Shown: positions 50,349 through 63,900 of the stretch, piece after piece
Layout: every line of letters begins with the position of its first letter
Numbering within the stretch: the stretch's first letter is position 1
Source of the DNA: Luscinia megarhynchos
Taxonomy: Eukaryota; Chordata; Aves; Passeriformes; Turdidae
Assembly: GCA_034336665.1 (NCBI GenBank)
Contig: CM067592.1
Span: 54,984,473-55,048,472 of the forward strand
Direction of reading: 5' to 3'
Length of the DNA: 64,000 nt
Program-made: the position numbers and the translations under genes
The notes under the pieces: generated by a model
Database searches by the model: none
Told to the model about the DNA's origin: nothing
Seen by the model: the letters and a program-made list of their open reading frames with translations, nothing else

Positions 50349-50492
50349 TGTAGGCATCCCAGCCCTGGCAGTGTTCAAAGACAGGCTGAGAAACCTGGTC
50401 TAGTGGGAGATGTCCCTTCCCAGGAGGTTTGGAACTAGATGATCTTAAAGGTTTCTTCCAACCAAAATTATTCGATGGCTCTATGGTTCTAA
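50349..50492 (+). mobile_element. CR1 LINE 3' end
   Basis: A CR1 3' terminus in plus orientation. It shows GGCATCCCAGCCCTGGCAGT, GTGTTCAAAGACAGGCTGAG, ACCTGGTCTAGTGGGAGATG, GGAACTAGATGATCTTAAAG and GTTTCTTCCAACC, then the degenerate terminal repeats ATTCGATGGCTCTATGG. It is 5'-truncated, leaving the last codons of ORF2 and the 3' UTR. Confidence 0.92.
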
Positions 50493-52215
50493 TATCTATT
50501 TCAAGAAACTTATATAATTTCTCGAAACCAGTAAATAAGTCAGGTTCAGCAAAACCTGTTGACGAGGCAGTCAGCTAGGGATGAGTCAAATATCTACTAG
50601 TCATATTTGTATCGTGTGACATTCCTGAGAGCACACCAGCTGCCAAAAATGTATTGTGCTTTGTACCAAATCTACTTTCCTGTGCAGATAACTACTATGC
50701 ATTCAGAAGCTAACACAATGCTGAAAACAATGTCAAATGCAATAAACTTCTAGAAGTTCTACTTGCCGAGCAAATTAAGCAGAACTTCACCAACTTCTTT
50801 TAATTCTCGAATAGTAGAATGCATACTTATGGTTGGAAGAGGTTTTCTCTACTATGAATCAAGAAACTGCACATCTAAGAACAAAATAAAACCTGGCACC
50901 TACTTGAAGTTAATAAAATCCTTTTTAACCACACTACATTGATTTTGATACTGTTATTTATGTGGGATCAATATTAAGCATAGAGGAGAATGTTTAATAC
51001 AATAAGATTTTAAAATAGAGTGCTTTCCTCTGAATCATGACATTCTGATAGAATTTAAAAGTTAACTTTTTCTACATATTTAATGGTAGCTGAACCACAT
51101 TTTAATTTTCATTGTGTACTATTAATTTAAGTATCCATTCCACTGGGTTACTTACATGAGGAGTACAATGTGCAGGAAGGTGTAGTTTTGCTGTTGTCAC
51201 TCAAAAGCAAATTATATGCAATTCATATCTCAGCTTGTGTTCTGGGTAATCTGTTGGTACCCAAAGGAGCTCATTGTGACTCCAAGAGCATCTTCCTACC
51301 CCTCCCTCCTCTGCACTTTAGATCTGCCTCACTGTCACTGGCTGGGGGACAGACAGGAAAGAGATCCACGTTCTGTCAAATCTCAGCCCCTTTCCTCCAT
51401 AACTTTGCCAAGGGCTGGCTCAGCAGTTCCAGGATCTTCCCAAATACAGACATTACTGGGCTGCTGATAGTGCAGTCCAGAGAGGTAAATAGCCCCCTTC
51501 ATCTTGAGACAGGCAGGAAATAAAGAACATCCCTGCACATCATTTTTCTAGTGCCCAGTCGAATTGTTTTGGAACAGAGGAAAAAAAAACTCTAGAAAAA
51601 CATTATATTAGAAAATGGTGGGGGCAGGGGGAGGGGAAAGACATCTGCTTGGGACTTTATACCTTGCATCTTTGGTTCTGTGTGATCTATTGTATTCTAA
51701 TTTTATTTTCCTTATCCAGTACTGCTGTAGTAAAGATGAGCCCCACATTAAAAAATTACTTCCACTGTTTTCTTGGATAATAGAAGAAAGTGAAAGTAAC
51801 TGATCTGGAGCAAAGATTCATCTAGCCTCCTTTAAAAAGTGGATAGATTAAGAAAGTTACTAGAATAGCACAAGCTTAGTTCTCCAGACTCCAGTTCTTC
51901 AAAGTTTTTGGACTTTCTAACCTGATACTCATACAATACTCTCTTTTGTAGTTCTTGAAGAACTAATCAATAAGAGGATTCTCCCTTTATCAATCAGCAT
52001 AACACAGCATACTGATCTTGCAAAATACCTGGAAAATTTAATCTTGCACAGTATCCTAGGATTTCTCAGTATTTCACTGTCTCCTCTCTGTGCTATTTTA
52101 AAATGATTTATGTTAAACTGTTTAATTTTGCGTCCAAATAAAAATTGAGCCACTAGCAACACATTAAAAAAAATAAAAAATAAAAGGCTACAAATTTAGT
52201 GCCAACCAATCACAT
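50493..52215. other. non-coding AT-rich interval
   Basis: No supported gene. The segment 51170-51520 is GC-richer with open frames in two plus frames, but no recognised product. An A-rich run (52166-52185) precedes the LTR. Confidence 0.5.
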
Positions 52216-52755
52216 TGTAGGTTGCTCCCAGTGAGCAGCCAGGCACCCACACTGCCTACACAGCCTCTTACTCACTCCCCACAAGTAGGAAAGGACAAAA
52301 ATAGGAATAACAAAAGCAAAAAATCTCATGGATCTTACCATCACAGGCAAACAGACTCTACACTGGGAATTCAACTTAGCATAAAACATTAATTATTGAA
52401 TTGAGGATTGCAGAACAAAAAAAGAAACAATTAAATGCCTAAAGAAGACATCTTTCCTCTGCTTTTCCCAGTCTCTGCTTCGCTGCAGACACTCCCAGTC
52501 CTCCTCCACTCCCAGTCTCCACATCTGCCATGATCCCTGCAGGTTATGCTCAGTCCAGTGAGGCAGCAGGCAGTGCTGTTGGTCTTCCTGAGATCTTCCT
52601 GTCTCTTGGTCTTAATCACGATTTTTGAAATGCATTTTCTCAGAGGCACCACACATTTGGCTGATGGGCTCAGCTGGGTCCTGTGGTGGGCTTGCTGTGG
52701 GGCCAGCTGGAACCATCTGTGTCAGAAGAATGTGGTGTCCCTGAGGAAAGCTGTT
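52216..52755 (-). mobile_element. endogenous retrovirus LTR, internally shortened (ERVL-type)
   Basis: This belongs to the same broad LTR family as the elements at 7.3 and 33.9 kb, in minus orientation. The LTR 3' end is at the left: TGTAGGTTGCTCCCAGTGAG, then CAGCCAGGCACCCACACTGC. It is followed by AAATCTCATGGATCTTACC and GGCAAACAGACTCTACACTG. Towards the right lies the 5' part, with CAGAGGCACCACACATTTGG and GGCTGATGGGCTCAGCTGGG, which is the promoter-side module in reverse. Much of the usual GC-rich tandem middle appears absent. The precise 5' end is eroded. It has no coding capacity. Confidence 0.75.
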
Positions 52756-52927
52756 TAAAAAAAATACACCAAAATTTATAAATTCTTGGGTCAGATATCC
52801 ACACAGAAAAAGCTGATATGAAGGTTACAATGGACTGTAAGTCTACTTGATCCATTAAAAAGAACCCCACAATCCATACTTTCAGTAATTTTGCCTCATA
52901 TTTTTATAGTAAATTTTATTTTATAAT

Positions 52928-53105
52928 TGAAATCACAGTATGCTTGAGGTTGGAAAGGGCCTCTGGAGGTAATGTCCTGTTCAAGCAGGATCACCTGGAG
53001 CAGGTTGTTTAGAAACACATAAAAACATCTTTTAAGTAACTCCAAGGATAGAGACCCCACAGCCCCTTAGGGCATCCATGCCAATGCCTTCTATTTGAGA
53101 TTATT
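52928..53105 (-). mobile_element. CR1 LINE 3' end
   Basis: In reverse orientation it shows AATCACAGTATGCTTGAGGT, TGGAAAGGGCCTCTGGAGGT, AAGCAGGATCACCTGGAGCA, CTCCAAGGATAGAGACCCCA and CAGCCCCTTAGGGCATCC. These are the usual CR1 3' UTR and ORF2-end landmarks. It is diverged and 5'-truncated near 53105. Confidence 0.88.
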
Positions 53106-56100
53106 CAGAGATATTTAATTGGTTCTCCACACTTATAATACTACCTCTTTCAAAAGACTCCAGAATGTTTTAATTAATCTAACTAATGTGATGTATTTCT
53201 ACTTATAGTATCTGCAGTAGCAAAAATTTTCAGCTGTGCAATTCAGAACCTGACACTCTGCAGGCCAACAGTAAATCTACACTTCTATCCACTTGGTTTT
53301 CTCTCAGCTCTCATTCCAATTGACCTGAAATATTACCTTTCTTTTTTTTTTGCTTTATACAACATCTCTTTACATCAGGTCTACTTGAAGTGCTCAATCA
53401 TCCACAAGGAGTGCCCCAGCAAATTCTTTCTAAGAAGTGTGCAATGTTTTTAAGCTTTCAATGGGCCATTACATTTCATTTTCTAACATTTGAAAGCCTC
53501 TGAAGAGTGCAATGACAAATCCTGTGTTCCTCCATGGCACACAACATCCTGACTGGGAGCAGAATGTCAACTACTTCTGTGCACCTTGGATTTGTGTCAA
53601 TAGCTGTTCACAAGCACCACTAATTCTTTTTGACTTGTTAACTTACTTCCTAATGGCTGGCTCCCTGGAAACTGTATGTATTTTTAATTAAAGTACTTCA
53701 AAAGCGTTTACAGCCTTGCAGTTTAACATTATAAACTTTTTACTGGCATACCATACTATCTTAACCACGTTACATTAGGAATGTTAGGAATCAGGTGAAG
53801 TATTTCCTATATTATAGACTTATATTTTCAATATCCAGGGGATAGGATGATTTGGCAATATTCTTTTGTGGATGTGTAACGCCAGCTATGTGGGATTGTC
53901 AGATTTTCTACTCTGTACATATAAAGAGGTGACAGAAGAAAAACAAAATTTATTACTTGATATTTCTTGGACTTTTAAAATTAATTCCATCATACTAGCA
54001 CTCATTTTCATAAACTCAGATTACTAAATAGACAATATACCAGTATCTGATGTGTCATAAATACCTGACCTATTAATATCTTATCTCATGTAGGCAAGCT
54101 AGGACTCAGGAAACAAAGAACAAATCACTGAAGGCCAACTTAGAGGGCTGAAGTTGATGATCAATGTTTGAAACAAGTTTAATACTCTTCAATGCAACAA
54201 AAACTTGAGAGCCTGACATGTTTTTCAGTTGCATTTGTTGGAACTGGATTGCTGTTACTCAAAGGTTACTTCAACCCAGTATTGGGTTTTATCATGATGT
54301 TTCACTTGCCAGAATAGTCATGGTATTTCCATGACTCAGTATAGAAACTTTGGATAATAACTATTATTACATGCTTGTCCACACGCCATCTACTCAGAGA
54401 GTTGTGAGCCTCCTCACCTCAAAGATTATGTGTGTTTTAAAGTAGAAAACTGAACAGAATATTAAAAACTGTTGCCACATATTCTGGGATATTTTTATGC
54501 CCTGGACTACCTATTGGATTATTCTTATAATTTCTTATACTATACTGCTCAAAGCTGAAGGCAAATTGACTACATTATCACAGCACAAAACAACAGGACA
54601 TATTCAACTTCCTAATAATGCAGTGCAGGGTATTACCTGTTTTAAATGAAGTAACTTCTGTCTCATAAATATTAACCTTAGTGTCAGTTTATCAAAATTC
54701 TACACACAGATAAGAGTATTATAAGAAAATTAAAAATAACTTCAACAATAAATGAATTACTTTTTTTAAAAAAGAAAGTTTAAAGGACAGTTTTCCACCA
54801 GTTTCTTTACAAATATTAAAATACTATATTTAAATTACTGATAAGACTTGTTGTATATGGGCATTTGAACACTCATAAGGAGATGGTTTCCCCTTTCCCT
54901 GAAGCAAATTTTCCCAGCCTAGCAAATAGTTTAACAAATTCTAGCAGGAGCAGCCATTGCAAGCCAATATGCATTTATGACTTAAAAGATGTCCAGGTAC
55001 TGGAATGGTAGAATTACTCATCAGAAAAAAAAAGGTATCATATTTTAAATTCTACAAAACTAACAAATTAAAGAATCAAAACTAAAAAATCAAGGGAAAC
55101 CAAGGATTTTAAAATTACCTATTTGTTAGCAGGAAATTCCGTTACCTCCATCTCATGCCTTACAGGGACTGGTTTTGGAAATGATGGCAAATGCACACAT
55201 CCTGCTTACTCACTGAGGAATTATTCAAGAAAGTGGACATCTACAATTTAGAATCATTCAGTTGTCACCATAGTAACATGCCTATCTTTAGAACAAACTT
55301 CATTCTTACAATGTTTACATTTATCAAAAAACCTGGTCTCTATGATCCTAATCTTACATGACAGCATCTTTTCTCCGTCCACCCTATTTGCTGATCAAAT
55401 CTTTTTTTTTAACATGGACCCAAAGAGTACCTTGATACTTGTATCTTACCTGTAGCAAGCCCTAGTTGCTTTCAGAATACAAAATTTTTCATTTTACTCT
55501 TGTAGCACTGGGACCATACTAAACCCTCGTGGGCCAGCACATTTGGTCAACATTTTTCGTTGGGATTGTTCTGAAGGAAGGTATCTATTCTTCTCTCCTA
55601 TAACAAGTCATTACAAGGATGTCTTAAGCAGGCACCTAATCTGAAGCCCCAAACAGGGTTCTAATCTTCCAGCTGATATCTTCATGAGCCCCTTTTCATG
55701 ATGTTTCTTCTGTTTTCAGATCAGGCTTTGCTCAGTGAGCCCACCAAAGCAGCTGCCCACAAAACACTTAAATTCATGGAGCTGATCGAGTCCAGAGTTG
55801 AAAAGTAAACCTAAGCAATGTACATCAAAAAATGAGATTATTTATTTTTAAAATCATGATCTCCAAATTTACATCTTGCACTTGTTAGTTGGGGTTTTTT
55901 TAAATCACGTATCTTGCTGCACAAACACATCAGTCTCACACAAAGCAAGAAATACCTTTCCACATTCTAATTCAGATTTCTTACAGACTTCCCTTAAATT
56001 ACAATATATCCCACCTCTCAGATTCTTTTAGTTTGCATCACATTCTTTCAGATAACAATCTCATCCAGTGAAGAACCACTCTGTAGCCCTTTTGTTGGTT

Positions 56101-59100
56101 TTTCCATTTATTTTGAATGTTTTTGCTGGTTTGTCAGCAGAAAAAATATCAAAATACATATATTCTTACCAAGATAAATTATATTCTATTTTAGGTTGTA
56201 AAAAAAACTTAAATCTAAAAGCAAGAATGGGGGGTGGGGAATGTATTTACAAAAAAAAAAACAGAATTTTTTTCATTTTGAAAGTACTAGATTTATCTTT
56301 TTCAGGTAAATAAAATATAGAGATAGACACACATATTTTCATGTGTAATCTCTATAATTTAGTTGCTAATTACTTTTTTGCATAATTTTCTGAAAGGTAT
56401 TAGCCTTTACAACTTCATTATACTGTTTCTCTTCAAAAAACTTCTTAATTTTAAATGCTGGAAGTTTTTTTTCATCAACTGCTTAAATTTTTAATTAGAG
56501 TAAATGAAAAAAGGAAGACATAAACAGTCTGAATAAGCACTTCCTCTTTTCCTTCTTACTAAGTCAGACATATCAAACTGTCAAGATTCTTAAGGTCAAT
56601 AGCAGCCTGCTTGTTTTTAAACACATTTCCAGTTATAACAACTTTTATTGACCTTCTGAAGCTATGTTTACAGTCCATAATATTTCCATGAAGCAAGATG
56701 CTCAAGCTAGCCAATATAGTCAACAATTATGCAATATTAGCAATGTATTAATTTTCTTATATTTTTAATATGTCGATTATGGTGTCCTAAAGTTTTATAA
56801 ATTTTTCCTGAAAAAAACTTCACACTTGAAGTCTTTTGCTGATATATACTGTAAGAAACAGTCATAAATGTGAGCTAGTGGGTGAAATGTTAAGGAGGAA
56901 ATAAAATAAATATATTCATAGCAAATTTCATCTTCTCAGAGAAAATCAAGTTGTCCTAGCAAAACATGAAGCATGCCAAGAAAGCAAAAGAATTATTGCA
57001 TTAACACAGTTCATCAATACCTGGCCTTTAGAAGTCATTACAAGAAATGCAATAGAAAGTTAAAGTAATTTTATAAAATTAAATTCTCCTTTTCCAAAAT
57101 ATGAGCAACTACATACCAGTGATTTACAAATGTTTAATTTCACAGGCTATAAATCTCGGAGTAAATTGCTCTGCATTGCTTTTGACACAAATACTGAGAA
57201 AACACAGAATATTGAGTTTTTTGATTATTGATGATGAACCATCTTTAGACTATGAGCAACATTTTATTTGCATCAGTTACACTGAAAGCTTAAATCTACA
57301 TCAGCAATTGGATGCAAGAGCTACTCTGATTTTGTGAGTGTCAATAATTTTCAAATACGTGACAGAAAAGTATATAAAAAATTAAAATTATGAAAGTGTT
57401 CATCCAACAATGCATGAAGAGTTTAAGAAAACTTTACAGCTATTTATGCTCTCTTTATATCATATAAACTTCCTGCATATAATGGAGGTTACCATTTAAG
57501 ACATTTATAAATCTTACAGAACCTTTCTGTAGTTATGTATAGTTTCACTATACCTTTTAGTCCACTCTATCTGAGGTCCATTTTACTAAACCATAATTTC
57601 ACAGAGCAAAACAATTTCAGATGACCAAGTCATGTCTGCAAGATCTCTGTCTCTTTTATTATGCTTGCACAGAGAGACTCAGCCTCCTATTTTCTGTTGG
57701 CCTTCCACTTTAACCTGCATGCAAAAATTGTACTTTACCACATTTCCTTAATCTGTACCATTATGTCAACTTGTTACAAGCAATTGTTTTAGTAGACAAA
57801 CGTTTTCAGAGCAATATTTAGACATCCATTTAGACACGAAAACATTTCACCACCAACAGTGACTCAGGATGTTGAGATTCAGTGAGAGACAAGAGATGGA
57901 GAATTTTCAAAGGAAGACAGACATCGAACTCTACAGGAGGTAATTGTCATTGATTTTGCCCCAAAGTTCAGTTTTTGGTCTCTGGTATACCAGCAAGGGT
58001 GAGGGTAAGGCCTTATGAAGGAGATCTACAAATGTGCTGGCAGCATTTTTTAGGTGCTGAATCAGAAATTTAGGGAGTTTAAGCTTACTGTGCATATACC
58101 ATCACAAATCTTTCTACAGAAACAGCCAAGGAATTTTATTCCATTTCTCCTAAAATGTTTTTTTAATTCCTTTAACTTATCATAATAGTTCAGTATTTGA
58201 CCATATTCTTGCATTCAAACTACCTGGGTAATTTGCCTGAATTTCCACAACATTTCACCTACTCTGAAATGTTATTTTTCAAGAGATAATAAATGACAAA
58301 AAAAGTTCTTCATGCATTATCAACTTCACACGCAGAAATATTGACTATGTAGGCCAGAACAGGAATAGATGCCTTTCATTTCATAACCTGATTAGCCACA
58401 GAGGAGTGCTAAATGAATCTGAGATGCATCTTCCCCAGAGGTGTGGTGGATGATATTTCCAAGAACAGTGAGGAGAATGATGCAGAGTGTGCACAAAACC
58501 TCCTTATGTTTTGTACTGGATGGATGCTCTATCCATTCCAATAAATGCCAGATTTAAAAACCCCAATGGATTTTAATGTTCCAAATGTTTATTTTTGAGC
58601 ACATATAAACCAAACACATACAACCCTGGGTAGGCACCACAAGATAGCCTCAGAAATTTGCTGTAATGTAAAGATCATGTCTGAAAATGTGTATGGTTTT
58701 CTACCTTATCAGTCTGCCTGCTCATTAAGTAGTAAAAATTTTGGGATAGAAAGAGGATATTTTGATTCAAAAAGTTATTGTTTTATGCAAAGATTTGGAT
58801 TTCATATACTGGTGGCCAAAGAGCCTATATTCCTAAACTTCATCCAATTTATTTTCCTATATGTGGTTTATTTTTAAATTCAGATTATATTTGAGATTAG
58901 AGAAGAAATTGAATATTATTTTTGAATAGATGGAAAATTTGCTGTGAACATTTTTCATAAATGTGTATAAGCAAAAATAGTGTATATGCACTGAGCAGTA
59001 CCAGTTTATAGAAGATCTTGATCTCTTAGGGAAAAACAAACCTTATGCTTAGTACAGAAAAGCTGGGAGTCAGGTGTTGAAGACTAAAACAATGAATAAG

Positions 59101-59218
59101 TGATAAGTGAATAGAAAATTTTAATTTGCTAATAGATGTGTTAAATCAACCTGATAAACTGACAGCCCTCCTGGCATGGGTACCACCGTCCTCCTACGTG
59201 AGTCAGGCTGCCTGCTCT
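53106..59218. other. non-coding AT-rich interval
   Basis: No gene or dispersed repeat can be supported in 6 kb. It is mostly unique-looking sequence. Confidence 0.5.
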
Positions 59219-59284
59219 CATGACCTTAGGGGTCACCCAGCCTGCAGGGTGGCAGTGATCATGACCAGGGTCCCTAGGGTCATG
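59219..59284. promoter_or_regulatory. cluster of AGGTCA-like half sites in an imperfect palindrome
   Basis: Within 66 bp there are TGACCT (59221-59226), GGGTCA (59230-59235), TGACCA (59262-59267) and GGGTCA (59277-59282). These are close to the nuclear-receptor half site AGGTCA or its complement. The outer segments CATGACCTTAGGGGTC and GGTCCCTAGGGTCATG are inverted copies matching at 13 of 16 positions. Binding is a hypothesis only. Confidence 0.3.
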
Positions 59285-59382
59285 TAACACCTGGGCTTTA
59301 CCTCCTGTGTTTCTCCACTTGATGATAAATTACCACAAATGCTAAGAAAATCACCATTAGTCAGTGTACTTACAGTTAATGA

Positions 59383-59386
<4 letters not shown>

Positions 59387-59414
<28 letters not shown>
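59387..59414. repeat. (TA)14 microsatellite
   Basis: Fourteen perfect TA dinucleotides. Confidence 0.97.
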
Positions 59415-59418
<4 letters not shown>

Positions 59419-60872
59419 TTTACAAATTATTATATGTATTTACTAGTACAGCAGCAATAAATAACATCAGCACTCAATAATAGCATCAACCACCACATCT
59501 ATAACAGTGCAGATTACTACAAATTCGCCACCATTTAAAAGATTTTATCAATAGTATGAGAGAAGATATACTCAAAATACTCTTATGTATGTAAATGGTA
59601 CCAGGCGTGGTAAATAGAATCCAGATGGGGCCAAAGCATCTGAAAAGGAAGGAAAAATCAAACGGACCTCAGAAGCAGACCCAGAGGAGGACGAATACGG
59701 GATCTGAGTCACAGAGTTTGGAGTCAGACAGGCACCCATAGCAAGTGTCCAGAATCTCAGAAGAGAGGTCATGCAGAGAGCTCAGCCTGTTGGACAGAAG
59801 GAAAACTGCATGTTCTAGAAATTCTCAGAGAGATTAGCACTACTCTGAATAAAAAATTGTTCATTTTTTACCACAGAAGTACAAGAGGGTTCAGGACACC
59901 CCTATTTAAAGGCATCCAATAGATGCTGTTAATTTAACCTGGGACATCCAGATAGTGATTTTTTTCTAAACTCTTAGTCGAGTCTTTAAATTTCCAGACT
60001 GTTTTTTTTTTTTTCTTTGCAGTTTAGAATAGGTAATGTCAGCTACCTATTTGTTTTTAGGACACTTTTAACTTTTCAGATCATAAGTAGTTTTTATGGT
60101 TCTTATCCATGTTATCTCATAATGTCTCCAGTTTCCAGGCAGATAATTGATAGAAACTGACAAACAGGACTAAATTGTTGGTGCAATACAAATGGGTTAG
60201 AATAAAACTTAGCTTTCTCCCAGCTGGGCTCACTCTGCCTTATTAGGTAAAGTAAATGCAGCGTATCTTACTTTTATTACTGAATTCAGCAGATATGTTA
60301 CTGAATACAGAAAAAAAGGGTTCTGTCTTATAATCACTTTTCACAGTAGTGGCACATGTTAAGCACAGAAACAGAACTTAAAGGGCTTCTGGTGAAAGTC
60401 AGCTGTGAAGGGCACTGAACTTCAAGGGTGTGTTAGCAAACTCAAAGGCAGTACATACAGGACTCAAGAGTAGTCTGGGACTTTTAGATGTGAACCCAAA
60501 ACAAAACCTGCTTTTTGATATTTCTCTTTCATCTATGCCTCTCATTTGTGGCTCCTCATATAAATGAGTGCACTAAGAGAGGGTTTCTCAGCATGGAAGT
60601 CTTCCCGGTAGGCCATAAAATACAATTCTGATTCTCAACAGCAAGTTCCCATTATGGAAAATGCAACCGTGGAAAATGAAAAACTGCCTTCTAGAAAAGG
60701 ACTAATATACAAAGGAACAACCAGTGAAACTAGAAAATATCTGCTATGCTGCAAGAATGAGACCATATCAGGAAAATGGCCAGCAATAAATCAATAACAG
60801 GTGCTGCAACTGGAATTAAAAGTGCAGCCCTCTATACAATCTGTCAACAGCCAGACAGCCAAATTTGGCAGC
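59415..60872. other. non-coding interval
   Basis: No supported gene. A long pyrimidine tract followed by AG (60002-60022) resembles a splice acceptor, but no exon follows. Confidence 0.5.
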
Positions 60873-60932
60873 TTAGACCAGATGACCCATTGCAATCCCT
60901 TCCAACCTTGCCCATTCTGTGACTCTGTGATC
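60873..60932 (+). mobile_element. CR1 3' terminus
   Basis: GACCAGATGACCCATTGCAA, then TCCCTTCCAACCTTGCCC, then ATTCTGTGACTCTGTGA. This matches the CR1 3' end including its terminal ATTCTGTG-type repeats. Only the last 60 or so bases are recognisable. Confidence 0.8.
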
Positions 60933-63900
60933 CAGGAGCTACTAAGACTCCTGTTTGTGAGCAGGAAAACCAAGCATGACTTGAGCCCAAAAGAGACATT
61001 CTGGGTGCAGCAAATAAACAAGAATAAATCACTTCATAAGATGTGAAAAGTTCATGACTATATTCCACGAATTGCTGAGAGAAGGTAAGCATCTGTTTTA
61101 ATGCAACACTAACAGTAGTTTTTCTTCTTTTGTAAACACTGGGTTGGGCAATTAATTGAAGATGTCAGAATGGCTGTAGCTGTTACAAGTGCATATACCT
61201 GACTTGCTGATAAAGCCTCTTCTTCATTGTCATACAAAGGAGAAGGAATAATGAACTGACTCTCAAATAATTTCTCTCACAAAACAGCTGCATGCATTTT
61301 CTTTAAATTTCTGCGATTTACACTGTATTAATTGGAAAAAAAATCATAAGGATCAAGAGAGTTTTAAAGATACAGAGATTAATTCCCTGAACACCTAAGT
61401 TCTCTTAAATGGTACATAGAAAAGAAGAATTTAGGAAAGAAAAACAGTACTTAATAGGGATTACAATGATTTAGAGACTCAGCAGAATTCTAGAAGGGCT
61501 ATACTTCTTCTAGAAAGTAGACTTCCTTCCTCTGCAAACCTACCAAGCAAAAAATCAATGGAGAAATACCATGCCAATGCAGTTTCCCTCATGTAATTAT
61601 ATATTCCAAGGACATTTTCACGGTCCTAAAATAGCAATTCTTATATTTCCTAAATAAATTCTCCTAGGCCATGTGGTCAGATCAATTCTTGCAGTTTCAA
61701 AGAAAACTACTTCCACAACACTATACTCTTCTCTAAGTGTCACTTTTATCAATATTATGCGTATCTAGAGATACAGGGCATGCATGTTCACGTATATGAA
61801 AAAACACGTGCTAGGTGTGTAATGCAAAAGAAAACAAAAAGCTCAAATATTCATAGTTCAATGTTTATAATCCATAAGAATGGTGCTGTCATGATCTTTA
61901 TGTAAGAAAGGAAATTTTATTACAAGAAAATGTTTTTCCTTATACTGTGACAACCAAAACAATTGATGTTGCATCTTATTTTCAGCAGATGAAAGAAAAT
62001 AGGCAAGCCATTTGAACTAATTTCCTGCAGTGCCTGAAGGGTTTTTCTGCTGGAAGCTTTAAAGACCTTTTGCTTATGCAGCAAAGAATGGACTTCTGTT
62101 GCAGCTAAATTTTGGTATCAAATCCTCGCAAGAAAGTGGGATTTTGCATACCCCTGTTCCTAAAGGTTTTTGGTGAAAGGGGCAGGAGAGGGAGTTTCAT
62201 ACTTGGTATTAAATTCATCCAAATACAAAAGTAAATAATTACAATGTTTATGAATTTATCCTAATCAATTCCTCCAGAAGCTTTTATAAGCCTAGCTCAC
62301 GCCTTATTAGAATTCCTGTCAAATTTAAAACTAATTGAAGTAAGCCTTGCTACAAACACAGCTGACTGGCAAAACATTGTTTAAATGTTAATCTGGTGTT
62401 TATTCAGACATTTCAGACTTTCTATTTCCAATAGTCTTTCATTTCAACAAACAAAAAAATAACAAAGGCAAAGCTAACCAAAAAGAAAAAGGCTGATATA
62501 TTTTGCTGCATTTTCCTGTTTTCCATAATGGCAATTTTGTCATTAACTTATGTATTTCAATTTCAAAAAATAAGCATCATAAATTAAATAACAAATACAT
62601 CCTTGTGTGGAAAAGGCTATGGATTAGATCCATCATATTTTAATTTAAATACAGATTAGGAGAATTTAAGTCAATTGTCAAAGGAATCTGGCACTCACTC
62701 AAATAAATATTCTGTTTCCCTAAAACAGTTGATCTCAAAACAATAAAGTAAAGCCACTCATGCCAGTAAGCTTATTTCTTAAACCTCCAGGGGAGGAAAA
62801 ACTAAAAAGTGCTTTCCAGCGGAATAAATGTGACTGACCCTGTAAATTCAGGATTCATCCCTACAGACTTTGGGTTTCCTTTTTTGTTTAACTACATTCA
62901 AAACTGAAATATATTTGCCTTTCATATGCTTACGAGATTTGAGCATCACACTGGAATTCCGTGTTGCTTACCATAACAAAAAAACCCATCTCCCCGTTGT
63001 TTTGTGAGGCTATCAACCCTTTAAAACACAGTCCATTAACACACTTCAAATGAAATAAAATCAGGCATTTCTACTGAATGTTGCTCGGTGCATCTGGTTA
63101 AAATTCACCATCCTTTCTGTGAGAGTGAAAAGAAAAAGAAGATTCTATAGGGAAAAGAAGGGCGGGGGGGGGAAGTTAGAAAGCTAGAGAATACAAAAGA
63201 AAAAAAAAGGTATTTTATCTTACCAAAAGGAGGTAACATTTAGTGGTGAAAAGAAACAGCCTTAGCTAAATATTTTGCCCATAACAAATTAAATAATTGG
63301 ATTTTAACTGTTATTTTTATTTAAGAGAATCAGTTTATGAGCACACAGTGATTGTTACTAGAAGTTTTTAACATATCAACAACTGCTGTCCATACTTATT
63401 TTTGGGGAAAATGTTACCATACCATAGATGCAGATGAAGTAACAGGCCATCCATGGTTTCATACCACCACCAACAAATAGTCATCCTTATGACTAAAAAG
63501 GCCCTTTACCCCCACAAACTTTGACACTGCATGCAGATTCAGTGTTCACACAACTGACAAAAACTCACATTTTCACTGGAAGAGCAGCTTGTTTCCAGCC
63601 CAGGCATTCCCCATTACTGCTGTTTCTCAGCAGCTCTGTTTTTCCAAAGGGCAGAGTGGAGAAGATGGCACAGCTGTGACTGCTCCTGAGCTGCCTTCAA
63701 TATTCAGCATGCAAACAGATTTCACCAAAACCTGCTGTAGAGAGTATCAAGACTAACAACTTCCAAACACACAGAAAAATAATTATTTTTTTAAAAAAAA
63801 AACCTTTTCTTCAATACTTCAGTTGGATAAGTGGACAAAAAAAATAACTATAATACTATAGAATAAAAACATCCACCTATGAAAATAATGTCACAACAAA

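Noticed and set aside
60002..60032. Strong pyrimidine tract plus AG as a splice acceptor
   Set aside because: A donor-like GT follows after 10 bases and the longer reading has no recognisable product.
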